Source: Medicago truncatula (lineage: Eukaryota; Streptophyta; Magnoliopsida; Fabales; Fabaceae). From it: a stretch of DNA of 64,000 bases. Location: the NCBI RefSeq assembly GCF_003473485.1, contig NC_053045.1:58756494-58820493 (forward strand), written 5' to 3'. The first letter of the stretch is position 1; each line of letters opens with the position of its first letter. The notes beneath the pieces are model-generated. The model worked only from the letters and a program-made list of their open reading frames with translations, had not been told where the DNA came from and made no database searches. Made by a program: the position numbers and the translations under genes. Positions 45,099 to 56,692 of the stretch are shown here, piece after piece.

Positions 45099-45735
45099 CA
45101 AGGGCGGATCTGGGATTGAATTATTAGTAGTGGGGCTACAATTTTTTTTTAAGGAAGTAAGACTAAAAATTTTGGCAAAATAAATTACAAAAATATAAAC
45201 ATATGTATTAATCATAATAAATCATCAATCATTTATAGATAATCACAACACACATATATCCATAGGATTTGTTAGAATACACCCACTAGTTTTTATGTAG
45301 GAGTGTTTTATCATGCTATACCTTAAGGTGTATTTAATACTTTTTAGTTATAACTTGCTAAAACACACCTTCTAAAAAATAAGTGGGTGTATTCTAACAA
45401 ATGCATATAGGAGTTATTAACATACACCCACTTATTTTTTAGAAGGTGTGTTTAACAACTTTTTAATTATATATTTGCTAAAACACACCTTAATAAAAAC
45501 TAGTGGGTGTATCCTAATAAACTTATATATATATATACATGTATCAAAGTTGCAAAAATATAACATAGCAAACATTATAGCTTAGTGAAAGATAATCAAG
45601 TTAATGTGTTTGGAGTTCACAAGTTCGATTCTCACTGAATTTATTTTAATAAATAATTTTATTTATATATGTTGTTTATATTATCATGAAAAAATTATTA
45701 AAAAATGCAAAAGTTAAGAGTTGAACTAGCCCCTG
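45099..45735. mobile_element. Tip100/hAT-like element, duplicated copy B
   Basis: It starts caagggcggatctgggattg and ends agcccctg, corresponding to the element at 28481-29103. Flanks ctttttca and cttctcca could be a decayed 8-bp target duplication. A nested palindrome occupies 45271-45517. Confidence 0.55.
45271..45517. repeat. Nested double palindrome (MITE-like)
   Basis: Four related arms: ttagaatacacccactagtt, then aataagtgggtgtattctaa, catacacccacttatttttt and aactagtgggtgtatcctaa. The two inner arms pair with each other, the two outer arms pair with each other, and each half also folds on itself. It is absent from copy A of the duplication (28481-29103), where a (ta)n tract stands instead. 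Confidence 0.7.
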
Positions 45736-46248
45736 CTTCTCCATGGATGAATGAGTGTGTTATACTAGATAAGAATTATTAAATTAAGAAGGAAACAATT
45801 TCTTTCGGTTTTTATTTTAAATTTATTTTAATGACATGGTTTTAATTGGGTGTCTAAATATGAGGTGTTATGTTAGTGTCCACCTAAGAACTTCTCTGCA
45901 TGTTTAATTTAATACAAATTAACTAACATAGTGTGGCAAAAGTAGTATATATCTTGCCTCTTAATCATTTGGTACAGGTTCTATCCCTCACGATACATAT
46001 GGAAAACATTTATATAGAGAGATCAACCTTTTAAATGGATTTCAGTTACCTCGAGAAGATTAGTCTATATAATTGCACACGGAGGAACCTCTGCTTTACC
46101 AAAAATAAAATAAAATTTAACACAACTTAAAGCCTCTTCACTTTATTCATGAATAAATCTAACAAAAATAGCATAGATTATTTTTTTTTATTTTTTTTTT
46201 GTTCAAATTTAGCAATCTACATGTCCTTTTCTATGTATAAGTTTGCAT
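45736..46248. other. Non-coding part of segmental duplication copy B
   Basis: The first about 150 bases match 29104-29250. After about 45895 the sequence diverges from copy A and resembles the 42300 block near its end. No gene. Confidence 0.45.
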
Positions 46249-46257
46249 AATCGTATA

Positions 46258-46958
46258 GGCTTAATTGCACTTTTCACCCCTATCTTTTGCCAATTGTGCG
46301 ATTTTGCACCCCATGTTTTTAAACGAGCGATTTTGCACCCCATCTTTTTCCCCCTTTCTGATTTGGAGGCCCCCCATGAATTTAGTGATGATGTGTCTGA
46401 TTTTGATGACGTGTCTTCATTTAATATTTGCCACGTGTGTAAATGTAATTTTTAAAAAACAAAAAATTGATTTTGGAAATTAAAAGAAACGGGAAAAAAA
46501 TTTGGTGACCAAAAAAAAAAGGGAAAAAAATTGACAGCTCTACCATGAACGGAACCAATAATCGATATTTTTTGTTTAAAAAAAATCTATGAATAAAATC
46601 CAAATAGAAAAAAATTAAAATAAATAATTAGGTTTTTTTAATTGGTTTTGTTTTAATTTTATTTTTTTAATTGGTTTTTGTTTGTATTTTATTTAATTTT
46701 AATTTTATTTTAACAAGATCTGCATTTTCTTTTAATTTCCAAAATCAATTTTTTGTTTTTTAAAAATTACATTTACACACGTGGCAAACATTAAATGAAG
46801 ACACGTCATCAAAATCAGACACATCATCACTAAAACACATGGGGGGCCTCCAAATCAGAAAGGGGGAAAAAGATGGGGTGCAAAATCGCTCGTTTAAAAA
46901 CATGGGGTGCAAAATCGTACAATTGGCAAAAGATAGGGGTGAAAAGTGCAATTAAGCC
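46258..46958. mobile_element. Mutator-like MITE with about 230-bp TIRs, 9-bp target duplication
   Basis: Arms start ggcttaattgcacttttcac and are near-perfect inverted copies over about 230 bases, including repeated gattttgcaccccat words. A perfect 9-bp duplication, aatcgtata, flanks it (46249-46257, 46959-46967). The block at 42371-42400 shows the same site without it. Open frames in the arms appear on both strands only because the arms are inverted copies. Confidence 0.9.
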
Positions 46959-47035
46959 AATCGTATATTAGTAAGAATTACTTCTAGAGGAAGTATTCTT
47001 TTAAAGCTGGAATAAAACTTATACGTTAGTATAAA

Positions 47036-47217
47036 GGGCATGTAGAAAGAAGATCGTAGATGTCATCGTAAGAAGAGTAGATTAAATGGAGGAGAGTCAA
47101 GTTAGAAGAGGTAGAGGAAGACCTAGGAAAACTATTAGAGAAACCATTAGAAAGGATTTAGAGGTCAATGAGTTGGATCCAAATTTGGTTTATGATAAAA
47201 TACTATGACGTCATTTA
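47036..47217 (+). mobile_element. RTE-clade LINE fragment
   Basis: Broken frames include RGRGRPRKTIRETIRKDLEV, then NELDPNLVYDKI, characteristic of the RTE C-terminus. It is interrupted by the MITE at 47218-47672, after which the LINE end resumes (aatgtagctgactccactta, then a ttgttgttgtcgtcg tail at about 47714-47735). Confidence 0.75.
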
Positions 47218-47672
47218 GAGCCCGTTTGTTATAGCTTTTTTTAAAATAGATTTTGTTAGTGTAATGTGATTTTGTTATAATTTTTTTAACAAAGAAATTT
47301 TCAAGGAAAGCTTCAAATGAAAAATTTGTTTGAATAGTTTATCTTAAAATATCATTCTAAGTATTTCATCATTTGGTTATAATTTTTTTTTATACTAAAA
47401 TTTTGAAAAAATCTCTTAAAAAAAAGCTATTTCAAATAGCTTTTCATAAAAATTATTTTTGAAAGATGTCATTTTGAAAAAATATGTGATTTTTACTATG
47501 TAAAATCTCGAACTATGAATATTTAAGTTAGTGAATGTCAAAATCTTTTTTAACTTATATCAAATGAGTTTGAAATAATTTTTACTATTTTTGAGTAAAT
47601 TTAAAAAAAAAATCCATTTTTAAAAATACAAAGGAAAATCCATTTTTTTTAGAATCTAAAACAAACGGGCCC
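47218..47672. mobile_element. MITE inside the RTE LINE
   Basis: Termini gagcccgtttgttatag and aacaaacgggccc are imperfect inverted repeats. Flanking tta/ttg (47215-47217, 47673-47675) fit a 3-bp Harbinger-type duplication. The interior is AT-rich with no ORF. It differs in sequence from the MITE at 48478 although both sit near the same codons of an RTE tail. Confidence 0.6.
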
Positions 47673-48033
47673 TTGATCAATGTAGCTGACTCCACTTAGT
47701 AGGATAAGGTTTGGTTGTTATTGTTGTCGTCGTTGATAGTATAAAGGATTCCCTATATTGTGATGATGTGAAGGACTTCTGCTTACTCTCCTTGCTTGCA
47801 ATGTCCTTTTCGAAATATTACCATCAGTTCGGTCAGTACCCAACATGCTAAGAGAGCTCGGACTTTCGTTCATATGTTTTATTTGGTTACTATGTTTTCA
47901 ATATTTCAACTCAAGTTAGGATTTGGTGTTTCCATTTCCATAAAGAGAAATTAATTGTATTGCCAACTTACTTTTGGCTATTTTGTAATCAACGACATAT
48001 ATATATATAATTCACTTTGAAGGGAAAATGCCG

Positions 48034-48477
48034 CTCAAGTTGAAGGAAATTTTTTATCCACCGGCTGTAAGATTGGTGAAGTTGTACGGAAAAGAGTGTT
48101 GAGTGGTGAAGAACCAACACACGAATATAATAAGTATAGCGGAGACGAGGATGTTGTGTTGAATGTGTAGCAAGACTATATGACATAGGATTGGAAATAA
48201 CAACATTAGAGAGAGAGTTAGGGCAACACCTATAGTTGAAAAGATGGTGGAAAATAGGCTTAGGTGGTTTATGGCATGTAGAGAGAAGGCTTGTAGATTC
48301 CGTAGTAAGGAGAGTAGATCCAATGAAGGATAGTTAGATCACTATAGGCAGAGGTAGACCTAGAAAAACTATAAGAGAAATTATTTAGAAAGATCTAGAG
48401 ATTAATGAGTTGGATCGGAATATGGTTTATGATAACATATTATGGCGTAATCCGCTCCATGTATCCAACCCCATTTA
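48034..48477 (+). mobile_element. RTE-clade LINE fragment (duplicate of 29569-30008)
   Basis: This matches the RTE fragment of copy A throughout, with the same decayed frames (VEKMVENRLRWF, KTIREII-KDLEINELD). It is part of the segmental duplication and not an independent insertion. Copy B extends to about 49050. Confidence 0.7.
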
Positions 48478-48774
48478 GAGCCTATTTGGATTGACTTATT
48501 TGGACTTGGGTTTACCTACTCGCTTAAGTTTTGTGAGACTGTTTGAGAGAACTTATGAAAACAGTTAATGACAATTTTCATAAGCTTTTTTCAATTTATT
48601 TTCATAATTTCTCCAATATAGCTTATATAAACAACTTATAGCATATACAAAAACAATTTAACATTATTTTATCTTATCCTATAAAAATAGCTTTTGTAAG
48701 CTTATACATAAACGCTTATCATGATAAGTTCTTGTGCTATAAGCTATAAATAAGTTGTTTATCCAAACAAGCCC
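48478..48774. mobile_element. Tourist-like MITE (copy B) with TTA duplication
   Basis: Ends gagcctatttggattgactt and ...atccaaacaagccc are flanked by tta at 48475-48477 and 48775-48777. It is the duplicate of 30009-30290 and preserves the target duplication better. Confidence 0.75.
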
Positions 48775-48795
48775 TTAGTGTGGGATAAGGCTACT

Positions 48796-49800
48796 TGGCT
48801 GTTAGTTTAATTCACTTTAACTTGAATCAATTTTACAAAACTAACTCTATTCATTGTACTTTTTTTTGTATCAAACATATGTTTTATATGACGAACGGTG
48901 TACTCGATTATATGGTAGACACTATTTGTTTGATCTTCTATAATTCCCTCGTTTACACGTTGTTTTACTTGTTAATTGTTTCTTATTGTCTTGTATATGT
49001 TGAATTGTTCAATTATATAGTACACACTTTTGAATATTTTATAACCCCTTTTACGAGAAAGTTTTCGGTAGCACTTTGATGATATTAGGGTGTCAACCAA
49101 AATGTTACCCGACACATACTAAACACTTCAATTTTGGGCATTTATTGACATAAAACTAACAAAATTAAATAAAATATGGTCAACTATTTCTGCTTTTTAA
49201 GACATCTAGGACAGTAAATTGGAATTATCACGGGCACGAATTATGTTGTGAAATATCCGATATGTCAAACAGTCAAAGCTTGTTATCTTATTCCAAAAAG
49301 CTTCTTTTTTTTTCCCCATAGTTAGTTAGAGAGCTACCTCTTCCTACAAACTGTATTTCCAAGGCTGCTTACATTCTCCACAAAAACGTGCTATTTGTTA
49401 CGGGAGAAGAAACGCAAGAACAATTGACTTTGGCCCTTGCCATTTCTCTGTTTCAAACCAGGAAAAAAAAAAAGTTAGAAAACTGACCAAAGTACCCATC
49501 ACATGACTTAAGTCACGTTGAAAAACAAATAAAAAATAATGGATGTGTTTGGATGTCCTTTTGCGAAAACTACTATGATTAAATTTCGGATTGAATTTTT
49601 AAAATCAAACAATACCGAGCCAAACCACATACACATGTATACCGAAGAGATATCATGGTGCAATTTGATTTGTCATGTATGCTAGACACATTTATAATTA
49701 ATTTCTCAATTTAAAAGGAAGCACCGAGTACTATGATATAATATGATTTTATTAATTTATTGAATGTAAATTGCATAATGAAACATTTTGAGTAAAATGG
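48796..49800. other. End of segmental duplication and intergenic DNA
   Basis: To about 49050 it matches 31890-32130 of copy A (gtactcgattatatggtagacac). 49168-49250 repeats 44493-44575. No gene is supported before the PMEI gene. Confidence 0.45.
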
Positions 49801-50328
49801 CTATAGCAAATTTCGAATAATAGCTCTTGCTATCGTTGCTACATTATGCATGACGTTGTTGTCAGCAGTGAGTGGTGAATTTCCAGAAAATCCACCCTCA
49901 CAGGCTTCTTGCTCAACATCAGCATCACTTGCACCATCTTCTGCAAATTTTGGGTTTCCTTTTTGCAAAGCTTCAGTGGCTTCAGCAACATCAGCTACAA
50001 TAATTGTATTGTATTTACTCTCACATGAAGTAAGTGCGCCCTTTTGACTAGGAGGACTCGTTTTAAGAAGTTGACGGATTTTGTTTAGGGTAGCGGTTGC
50101 TTTGGTCTTAATTACGTTAACCATGATTAATGATAAACCCCTGATATCTGCACTAGGTGCTTTAGGGTCAGAATTTAGGTACTGAATGCAAAGTGCATAA
50201 TTTGGAGTGTTTTTGCAAGTTTGTTGAATTAGATTGGCATCGTTTGGTTGGATAGTTCTGGACTGAGTTACAACAAGAAAGGTGCACAAGATGAGAAAGA
50301 ATAATGCAAATGGCTTAAACATTGTCAT
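49801..50328 (-). CDS. Secreted invertase/PME inhibitor-like protein (copy 4)
   Basis: A single-exon gene for 175 residues, counted from the ATG at 50328 (MTMFKPFALF); the frame upstream has no ATG. The signal peptide covers about residues 1-23. Cysteines at 38, 47, 102 and 143 and PKFAEDG (PKF 126-128) follow the invertase-inhibitor pattern. It is the parent or close relative of the truncated copy at 43590-43912. The protein is as diverged from copies 1 and 2 as from copy 3 (SPPSQKGALTSCESKYNTII; EACEGGFSGNSPLTADNN). It should act outside the cell or in the vacuole on beta-fructosidases; a pectin methylesterase target is the alternative. Confidence 0.9.
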   Translation of the reverse strand: MTMFKPFALFFLILCTFLVVTQSRTIQPNDANLIQQTCKNTPNYALCIQYLNSDPKAPSADIRGLSLIMVNVIKTKATATLNKIRQLLKTSPPSQKGALTSCESKYNTIIVADVAEATEALQKGNPKFAEDGASDADVEQEACEGGFSGNSPLTADNNVMHNVATIARAIIRNLL

Positions 50329-50402
50329 GTTTTTTAGAATGGGAAAGGAAAATAGAGGACAAGACAAGTTTGCATATGATCAAAGAGGAGGATGGTGTGA
50401 CC

Positions 50403-50410
50403 TTTTTATA
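50403..50410 (-). promoter_or_regulatory. TATA box of PMEI-like copy 4
   Basis: The minus strand reads tataaaaa (continuing gg), about 75 bases above the ATG at 50328, consistent with that start and a leader of about 45 bases. Confidence 0.6.
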
Positions 50411-50621
50411 CTAGGATTCTGCTTCGTAAATTAGGCCTGAAATTATGCTTTGACTTTAGTCAATTCTTCTCCCTTAGTCAATTGATAAAATTAATTTCTC
50501 CTTCTTTTTCACAGAAATATTAAATTATCCTTTTTTTTTTTAGAGAAAAAATATATTATATTGTCCTTAAAAAACAAGGATTTTGTTTTCAATCAAACTT
50601 TAATTTAACATGTTATTCAAA

Positions 50622-51115
50622 GGGTTAAATATGTTTTTGCTCACTATAAATATGTCTATTTTTTGTTTTAGCCCCTTTAAAAAAATTCTTCAACGTTTAG
50701 TCCTCTAAAAGTTTTTCATCTTCACTTTTGGTCCCTCCTTTAAATTAAACTCATATGTAGAATCCATATTTTTGAATAAAATTTTGCATGAAAATTTATA
50801 ATATTATAAGAATCTCTCAAAAAAAAATATAACTTTTTAACAAAACATGAATTAAATATGAATTTTTATATTTTTTTGGTTAAAAATTCATATGTGATTT
50901 GTATTTTGTTAAAAAAAATATTTTTTTTTGTAGTGTTTTTTACAATATTCTACACGTTTTTGGGAAATTTCATTAAAAAATAGAAAAATGTTTACTTAAA
51001 AATAGGGACCAAATGTAGTTATTGAAAATTTTATAGGGACTAAAAGGTGAAGAAAAATTTTAGAGAGACTAAAAGAATTTAATATATTTATAGGGATAAA
51101 AAACATATTTAACTC
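50622..51115. mobile_element. Mutator-like MITE with 9-bp target duplication
   Basis: Termini gggttaaatatgtttttg and its near complement caaaa..catatttaactc with repeated gtcc/ggac words make it a relative of the element at 9415. Flanks ttattcaaa (50613-50621) and ttatttaaa (51116-51124) match at 8 of 9 bases. It lies about 300 bases upstream of PMEI copy 4 (past its start). Confidence 0.75.
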
Positions 51116-51549
51116 TTATTTAAATTATTGAATAATAAAGAGTAAAAATACACATTGAGTTTTTTTTATTATATGGAAATACACATTTAGTTTTGAATAG
51201 AGAACATTAGTAAAAAAAATCAGTCAACAGTTTTTAGTAAATTGTGCAGAACCACTCAAGTGCTCACAAAAAGTGGCATACAGTTTGGCCCCTTTGGTAA
51301 AAAAAAATGCAACTTTTAGTCATTAACAAAATAAATCTAGAACACATTAGTTATTTAGTAAAAAAAAAAAATTACACAGGCGGTTTGATAAAATTAATTT
51401 GTCCTTCTTTTTTGACAGAAATATTAAATTGTATACCACTAATTCAAAGTGACATATGGTTTGGCCCCTTTGGTAAAAAAATATATTTAACCTTTTATAA
51501 ATGTATTCAAATAACCTTTTCTTAGCATTGTGACTAACTACGTATTTCT

Positions 51550-52134
51550 TAGGCATGACGTTGAGGCGGGGTGGGGACGGGTTTTACCTTTCCCGTCTCC
51601 ATCCCTATCCTCATCCCCAACTCTCATATACTTACCCATTATCCTACCCCATCCCCAACTCACATATACTTACCCATTACCCTACCTAATCCAACGGGGA
51701 TGAGGAATTGAATCTCATCTCCATCCGCAATGGGTTTGGGTATCTCCGCTCCATCCCCATCTCCACAATGAATTATTTTTTTCAATAAAAAAAAAAGTTT
51801 TTTTAGCCTCGAAGGAAATTTTGTAATGCATTATCCAATAATATTCTTATTTTAACATTTCATTGAGTGAATGATTTGGTTGTTTTTTAAATATCAATTG
51901 CAAATTTTATAACATGACAAATATAAATAGATAATAAAGTAAATTTCTACAATGGAACGGGTTTGGGTATGAGTTCCGGATGGGTATCTATATCTCCGTT
52001 ACCCGTCCCGTATCCGTATTTTAAAATCGGGGTAAACCCAAGCTCATACTCAAACCCACTCAAACGGAGAAGCCCGTCAAATCAGGGCTAATTTGGGCGG
52101 ATAACTGCGGGTATGAATTTTGTTGTCATGCCTA
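51550..52134. mobile_element. Non-autonomous hAT-type element with 8-bp target duplication
   Basis: Ends taggcatgac and gtcatgccta are perfect inverted repeats, flanked by gtatttct (51542-51549 and 52135-52142). The interior is rich in ccatcccc/ggggatgg-type words and a further inverted segment. No transposase. Confidence 0.85.
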
Positions 52135-52162
52135 GTATTTCTTCATGTAATGTGTGTCTGTA

Positions 52163-52413
52163 ATCTTCTTTTTTTCCTCATTAATTAATCATGGATAAAT
52201 AAGTAGTCAACCCTTTAAAAAAAAAAGTAGTCAAATTTCCTTTAGCATCAAATTCTGTAATTTTTTTGTTGAAAGAAATGTTGAATTCAATGTATCTTTT
52301 TTCTCATTAATTAATCATGGATAAATGAGTAGTCAACCCTTTAAAAAAAAAGTAGTCAAATTTCCTTTAGCATTAAATTCTGTAATTTTTTTGTTGAAAG
52401 AAATGTTGAATTC
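52163..52413. repeat. Tandem duplication, period about 126 bp
   Basis: Two nearly identical units, each containing cattaattaatcatggata, agtcaaccctttaaaa, tttcctttagca and gaaagaaatgttgaattc. They differ by about five bases, so the event is recent. Confidence 0.85.
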
Positions 52414-52639
52414 TGTCCTCCAATAGATAATCTATTTAAAAATATGCAATTTTGATCTAACTTACTTTGATCATATTTTTCTACTAATATATAAAGATAA
52501 ATAATATCATATAAGATGTCGTTAGATTCGTCCCGATGAGTATTTTCAAAATATTAAATTTTCATATTTTTTTCTAATATATTATTCAAAATATTTAAGT
52601 TCAAAATTATACATTGGTATGCGTAATAGGGTCAACTGT

Positions 52640-53245
52640 GTCAAGTATTATGGGACGGATGGAGTATCTTTTAGACTTAATTACTCCCTCCATTTAAAAT
52701 AAATTTCGCTGTGAATCACTGTAAAAATGTCAATACACAATTTTGACCTTTAATATATTTAATTATATATAATAAAAAAATTATTAAAATTTGATATTTT
52801 GAAAATATTCATCAAGGCAAATCAAAACAACATTTTACATGATAACATTTTTTAATTATATATTAGTTAAAAAATATGGTCAAAGTAAGATATGTGAATA
52901 GTACACGTTATAAAATTGCGACAGTTTAAGACGAATTGAGTACTCCTTCCTATCATATTTATACGAAACATTTGACTTTTTTTATTAATTCCATAAATGA
53001 TGTATTTGGTCTATATAAATCAAATACATTATTTATGGAATGAATCAAACGTTTTTTATAAGGAAAATGTTAACTTGCCCTTAAGGCACAAGTTAATGAG
53101 CCAAAAGTGGAAATAATTTGTTGTAATAAATGTATTTGAATTTAATTTTTTTACTTTTAATTAATTGAATGCACAAAATTCAAGAAAATATTTCTATTTT
53201 TGAATTGCTTAAAATGTGCCCTTAGAGCACAGGTTAACATGACCC
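52640..53245. mobile_element. Cluster of Stowaway-like and other small MITEs
   Basis: A ggacggatggagtat end at about 52652-52667 faces a tactccctccatt start at 52684. A hairpin of about 110 bases at 52945-53062 has tattaattccataaatgatg facing cattatttatggaatgaatc. Another element at about 53065-53245 has arms gttaacttgcccttaaggca and gcccttagagcacaggttaa. No gene. Confidence 0.55.
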
Positions 53246-53663
53246 TTTTTATAAATAGCATGGAAGTGTGTATTTATTTATTTATTTTATGGAAGTAAGG
53301 AGATGTAGCTTTGTCACCCACTTCAATGCTGACAAGAGGTCGCAGGATTCATCCGAGTCAACCTCTAAAATAGGAGAATTGATTATTTAATTATATACTT
53401 CTCCAAAATAAATAAATAAAGTTCAAAAAATTTGGTCGAAATATTGGCATAATTTTTTTTAAAATTTTGAATTTCTTTTTGTAGTTACATCTTTCGATCA
53501 CTGTTATAAACAAAAATTAGTATTTTAAATTCATTTATTAAATAATGTATGTGATCTATAATAAAGATCATATACATCGTTAATTGAATGAATCTAAAAT
53601 ATAAAATGTTGCTTATGATAGTGATCGGAGGGTGTAATTTATTTTGGAGAGAGTATTTTATAC

Positions 53664-54210
53664 TAGGGTTGAGCAAGATATTCTAAACCGACTGTAACCC
53701 ATCCCAACCGATGGAAAAATCTGAGATTCGGGTTGGGAAATCAATGGGTGAAAGCCCTCTATTTCATATGGTTTCGATTGGACGGTTGCGAGTGACAATA
53801 ACTTAATTTAACGGTATCCAATACCGACTGAGAAACAAAACTTTTTAGGGATTGTCCAACATTCACATGCTTTGCAGGCATTTGGTAGTAGTATTATTCA
53901 AAAAAACAAACAATGAAAGGTTTTCTTCTCCAAAGTGTTCAAAACAAAACCATGTCAGTAAGCTACAGAGAGAGAAACACACATCTCTTTGAAGTGTTTG
54001 AACCGTATCTAATCTAGAAAGACTACAATGCACGTAGTTTCTAGTTTGCCTTTTACCCGTATAAATCCGACTGACTCGCCGGTCACCTGATCTAACTGTC
54101 AACCAACTTAACCGATCAAGGGAATGGGCGGAAGTGGGTGATGTTTTTTGCTTCTTGGTTTTGGCTGGAATTCAATTTTTCGGTCCGAACCCGATCAACG
54201 CTCTACCCTA
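53664..54210. mobile_element. Non-autonomous hAT-type element with 8-bp target duplication
   Basis: Ends tagggttgagc and gctctaccctatt are imperfect inverted repeats. A perfect 8-bp duplication, ttttatac, is at 53656-53663 and 54211-54218. The inner arms carry aaccgac/gtcggtt-type words. No transposase frame is present. Confidence 0.85.
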
Positions 54211-54399
54211 TTTTATACTACTAAATATCAACACATTCATCAACAATCTCTTTGATGAAACAATTTTTGTCTTTTCTTATAAAGCAAGTCCAATAAAAAA
54301 AGAGAAAAAAAATGTGATTCTATAAAAGTTCTCATTGAGTTTATATGAGTACTGGACTTTGTGGCATATGTTAGATTAATGTTTCTCATATGTTATGAT

Positions 54400-55390
54400 T
54401 TGGTTTTGTTATAGACCGGACGTTGGGATCTCAACGGTCCAATAAGTGACTGGTCAACAGCCCATCAACTCATGACCAACAAATAGGCAAAACGCCACCA
54501 AAATGCATTCACACAAAATACTAAGTGCTCACCACAACACGGAATAAGGTCCCTCAGAAATAAGCTTTTTAAATTGTGCAAAACTATTCAAGTCCTCACA
54601 AAAGTAGAATATAGTTTAGTCCCTTTGAAAGAAAAAAAAAATACAATTTTTAGTCTCTAACAAAATAAAATTGGTGCACGCTAGTTATTTAGTAAAAAAA
54701 ATTACTCTGTCAGTTTGTTAACCTATATTTTTAAAGGGTTATCTTAAATGCAGTCAAACCAAAGTTGACCTCGTGATCGAAAGAATCAACGTTACTTTCA
54801 CATCTAGATGTTTCGTCGAAAGATTAGACTTGATGGAAATGCTCGAAGCATAGTTTCGGTTCGACAAGCAGAAGGGTATCGAAGAAAGTTTAGTTCCATA
54901 TGAGGTCAAACAACGGATACTTCCAAGAGACAAATATTTGAAATTCAAATCGAACAGATGTCTTTTATCCGTTTCTAGCGATTATAGTTTCAAATCTTAA
55001 TGTAGGTAGTTATTCTCCTAGTATAAATAATATTTTTTCATAGGAAAAACGGGTCACAAACCAATCATACACAAAACTTACACTCAGGCTATCCGCATTC
55101 AAGAGACAAACGAGTCACAAGTTATAATGTATGAACATGTGTACCAATTTACATTCAATAAATGCAATTTAAGTTTGTTCTCTTAATTGTCTTTGCAATC
55201 TACTTGTTTCTTTTAAGTAATTTATCTTACTTTCGCTTAGAAATAACTTCGACGGATTTAACTGGGTTAAATTTGACAGTTATCTTCATACTCTTTCTAA
55301 GTTCTTCAAGAACAAATATAAATTTCTGGAAAATAACAAATACAATATGTCATTAAGATTTACTGGTTGATCTTGCAAGTAACTAATTTT
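54400..55390. other. Possible LTR-derived DNA
   Basis: A TATA-like gtataaataata (about 55020), a polyadenylation-like tcaataaatgc (about 55156) and less AT-rich DNA at 54740-54960 would fit a retroelement LTR. No TG...CA ends or target duplication were found, and the minus-strand open frame at 54754-54948 has no family match. This is a weak call. Confidence 0.3.
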
Positions 55391-56692
55391 AAATCAGCGG
55401 CTGTTTACCAAAAATCAGTATAAACACAGTTTTTTATGAAGTTGTTGAACAATGTACTATTAGATAATTTAAATTCTAAATTCTCTATCTGGCAGGGGAT
55501 ATTTAAATTATATTTTAAAAATTTTACGAGGCTTGTGATTCTCTCTGATATTTCATGAAATCTTGACTCCTAAAATATATTTTTTTTCATTTTATATTAG
55601 GGTTTGAGTTCAATTTCTAATAAGGTTAATCTTTGTTTTAATCCCTACTAAATAGTCATGTAAACTTTTTATTTTATAAGGACTAAAAAAAAAAAACTTA
55701 ATAGAGAAAAAGTTTACTATTCCTTTTTATAAAAGATTGTTAATGAGTAAGTTCTATGGGCTGGTAGCAATGATTGGTGGTGCAAGGAATAAAAGAACAT
55801 GTATGGCGTTAATGAGATAAGGCAAGGACAACTCATAGCATAAATGACCAAAGGACCTAACTTGTACTGGTTAGCCTCGTACTATAAAAGGATAATCACA
55901 TGGTAGTGTAAGGGGTCCGAAAATTTACATTGTGAATTTAGTGGCCAAGTTTTAGATAGGGTTAACAGCATAGAGTTCTCACTCCATCTCATCTTCTCCA
56001 TAGATGAGCATGAGTGCTCGTTCTTAGTGATTTAGAGTTATGATTACTTTGGTGATACTTCAAGCTCACCTCTTTACTTCTTGGATTGTAATCTACCATT
56101 AACTCTATTTTATCTATCTGTTCATTCATCTTCGTGGTTAAGCTTATCATAAATTAAACCCCTTCTTGTAGTTTAGACATGATGAGGTTATGATATTTTT
56201 GGTTTAAGATTTATGAAGTAATAGTTTCACACTTCTTTAAAACAAATTGTGTAAACTCAAAATTTTTAAAATTGAAACTTGATTTCTATGTTCAAGCAAA
56301 CGTGGGAAACTCTGAGCAAGGAAAAATATCTTACTTTTTGACTTGTATTCTAATCTAAATTTTATGCGTATCAAACAAGTCTTAAATCACCAGTCCAATA
56401 TATATATAATAAAGACAAAATAAGCATGGGAACATGAGAAACATGCTTTCCAAACCGATTAACCTCCTCCATGATACCATATGCCGACTTCTTTAAATAG
56501 GGGAAGCCCATAGGGAGAGATTTCAGAGGACCAACATTTTTTTATGGTCGCTCGAAAGTATTAGAGGTCGAAATTCCTTCTGAAAGAAGATTATTTGAAT
56601 TTAGCTTAAATAAAAATTTGAAAGAAAAATAATATTATAATGTTGGGCTTAACTATAATTTTATACTTCTTAAATGTTACTATCTCATTTTG
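55391..56692. other. Intergenic DNA
   Basis: A less AT-rich stretch at about 55740-56110 includes ctataaaagg (55883) and could be another LTR relic. Otherwise nothing was recognised. Confidence 0.3.

Noticed and set aside
46243..46483. Open frames in both arms of the element at 46258-46958 that encode near-identical peptides
   Set aside because: Identity on opposite strands is due to the terminal inverted repeats, not to a duplicated gene.
50329..50367. Longer N-terminus for the fourth PMEI gene (13 extra codons)
   Set aside because: The extension begins at a TTG codon and would bury the signal peptide; ATG at 50328 fits the family and the TATA distance.
54754..54948. Minus-strand 64-codon frame in less AT-rich DNA
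   Set aside because: No domain or paralogue in the window; probably part of a decayed retroelement LTR.
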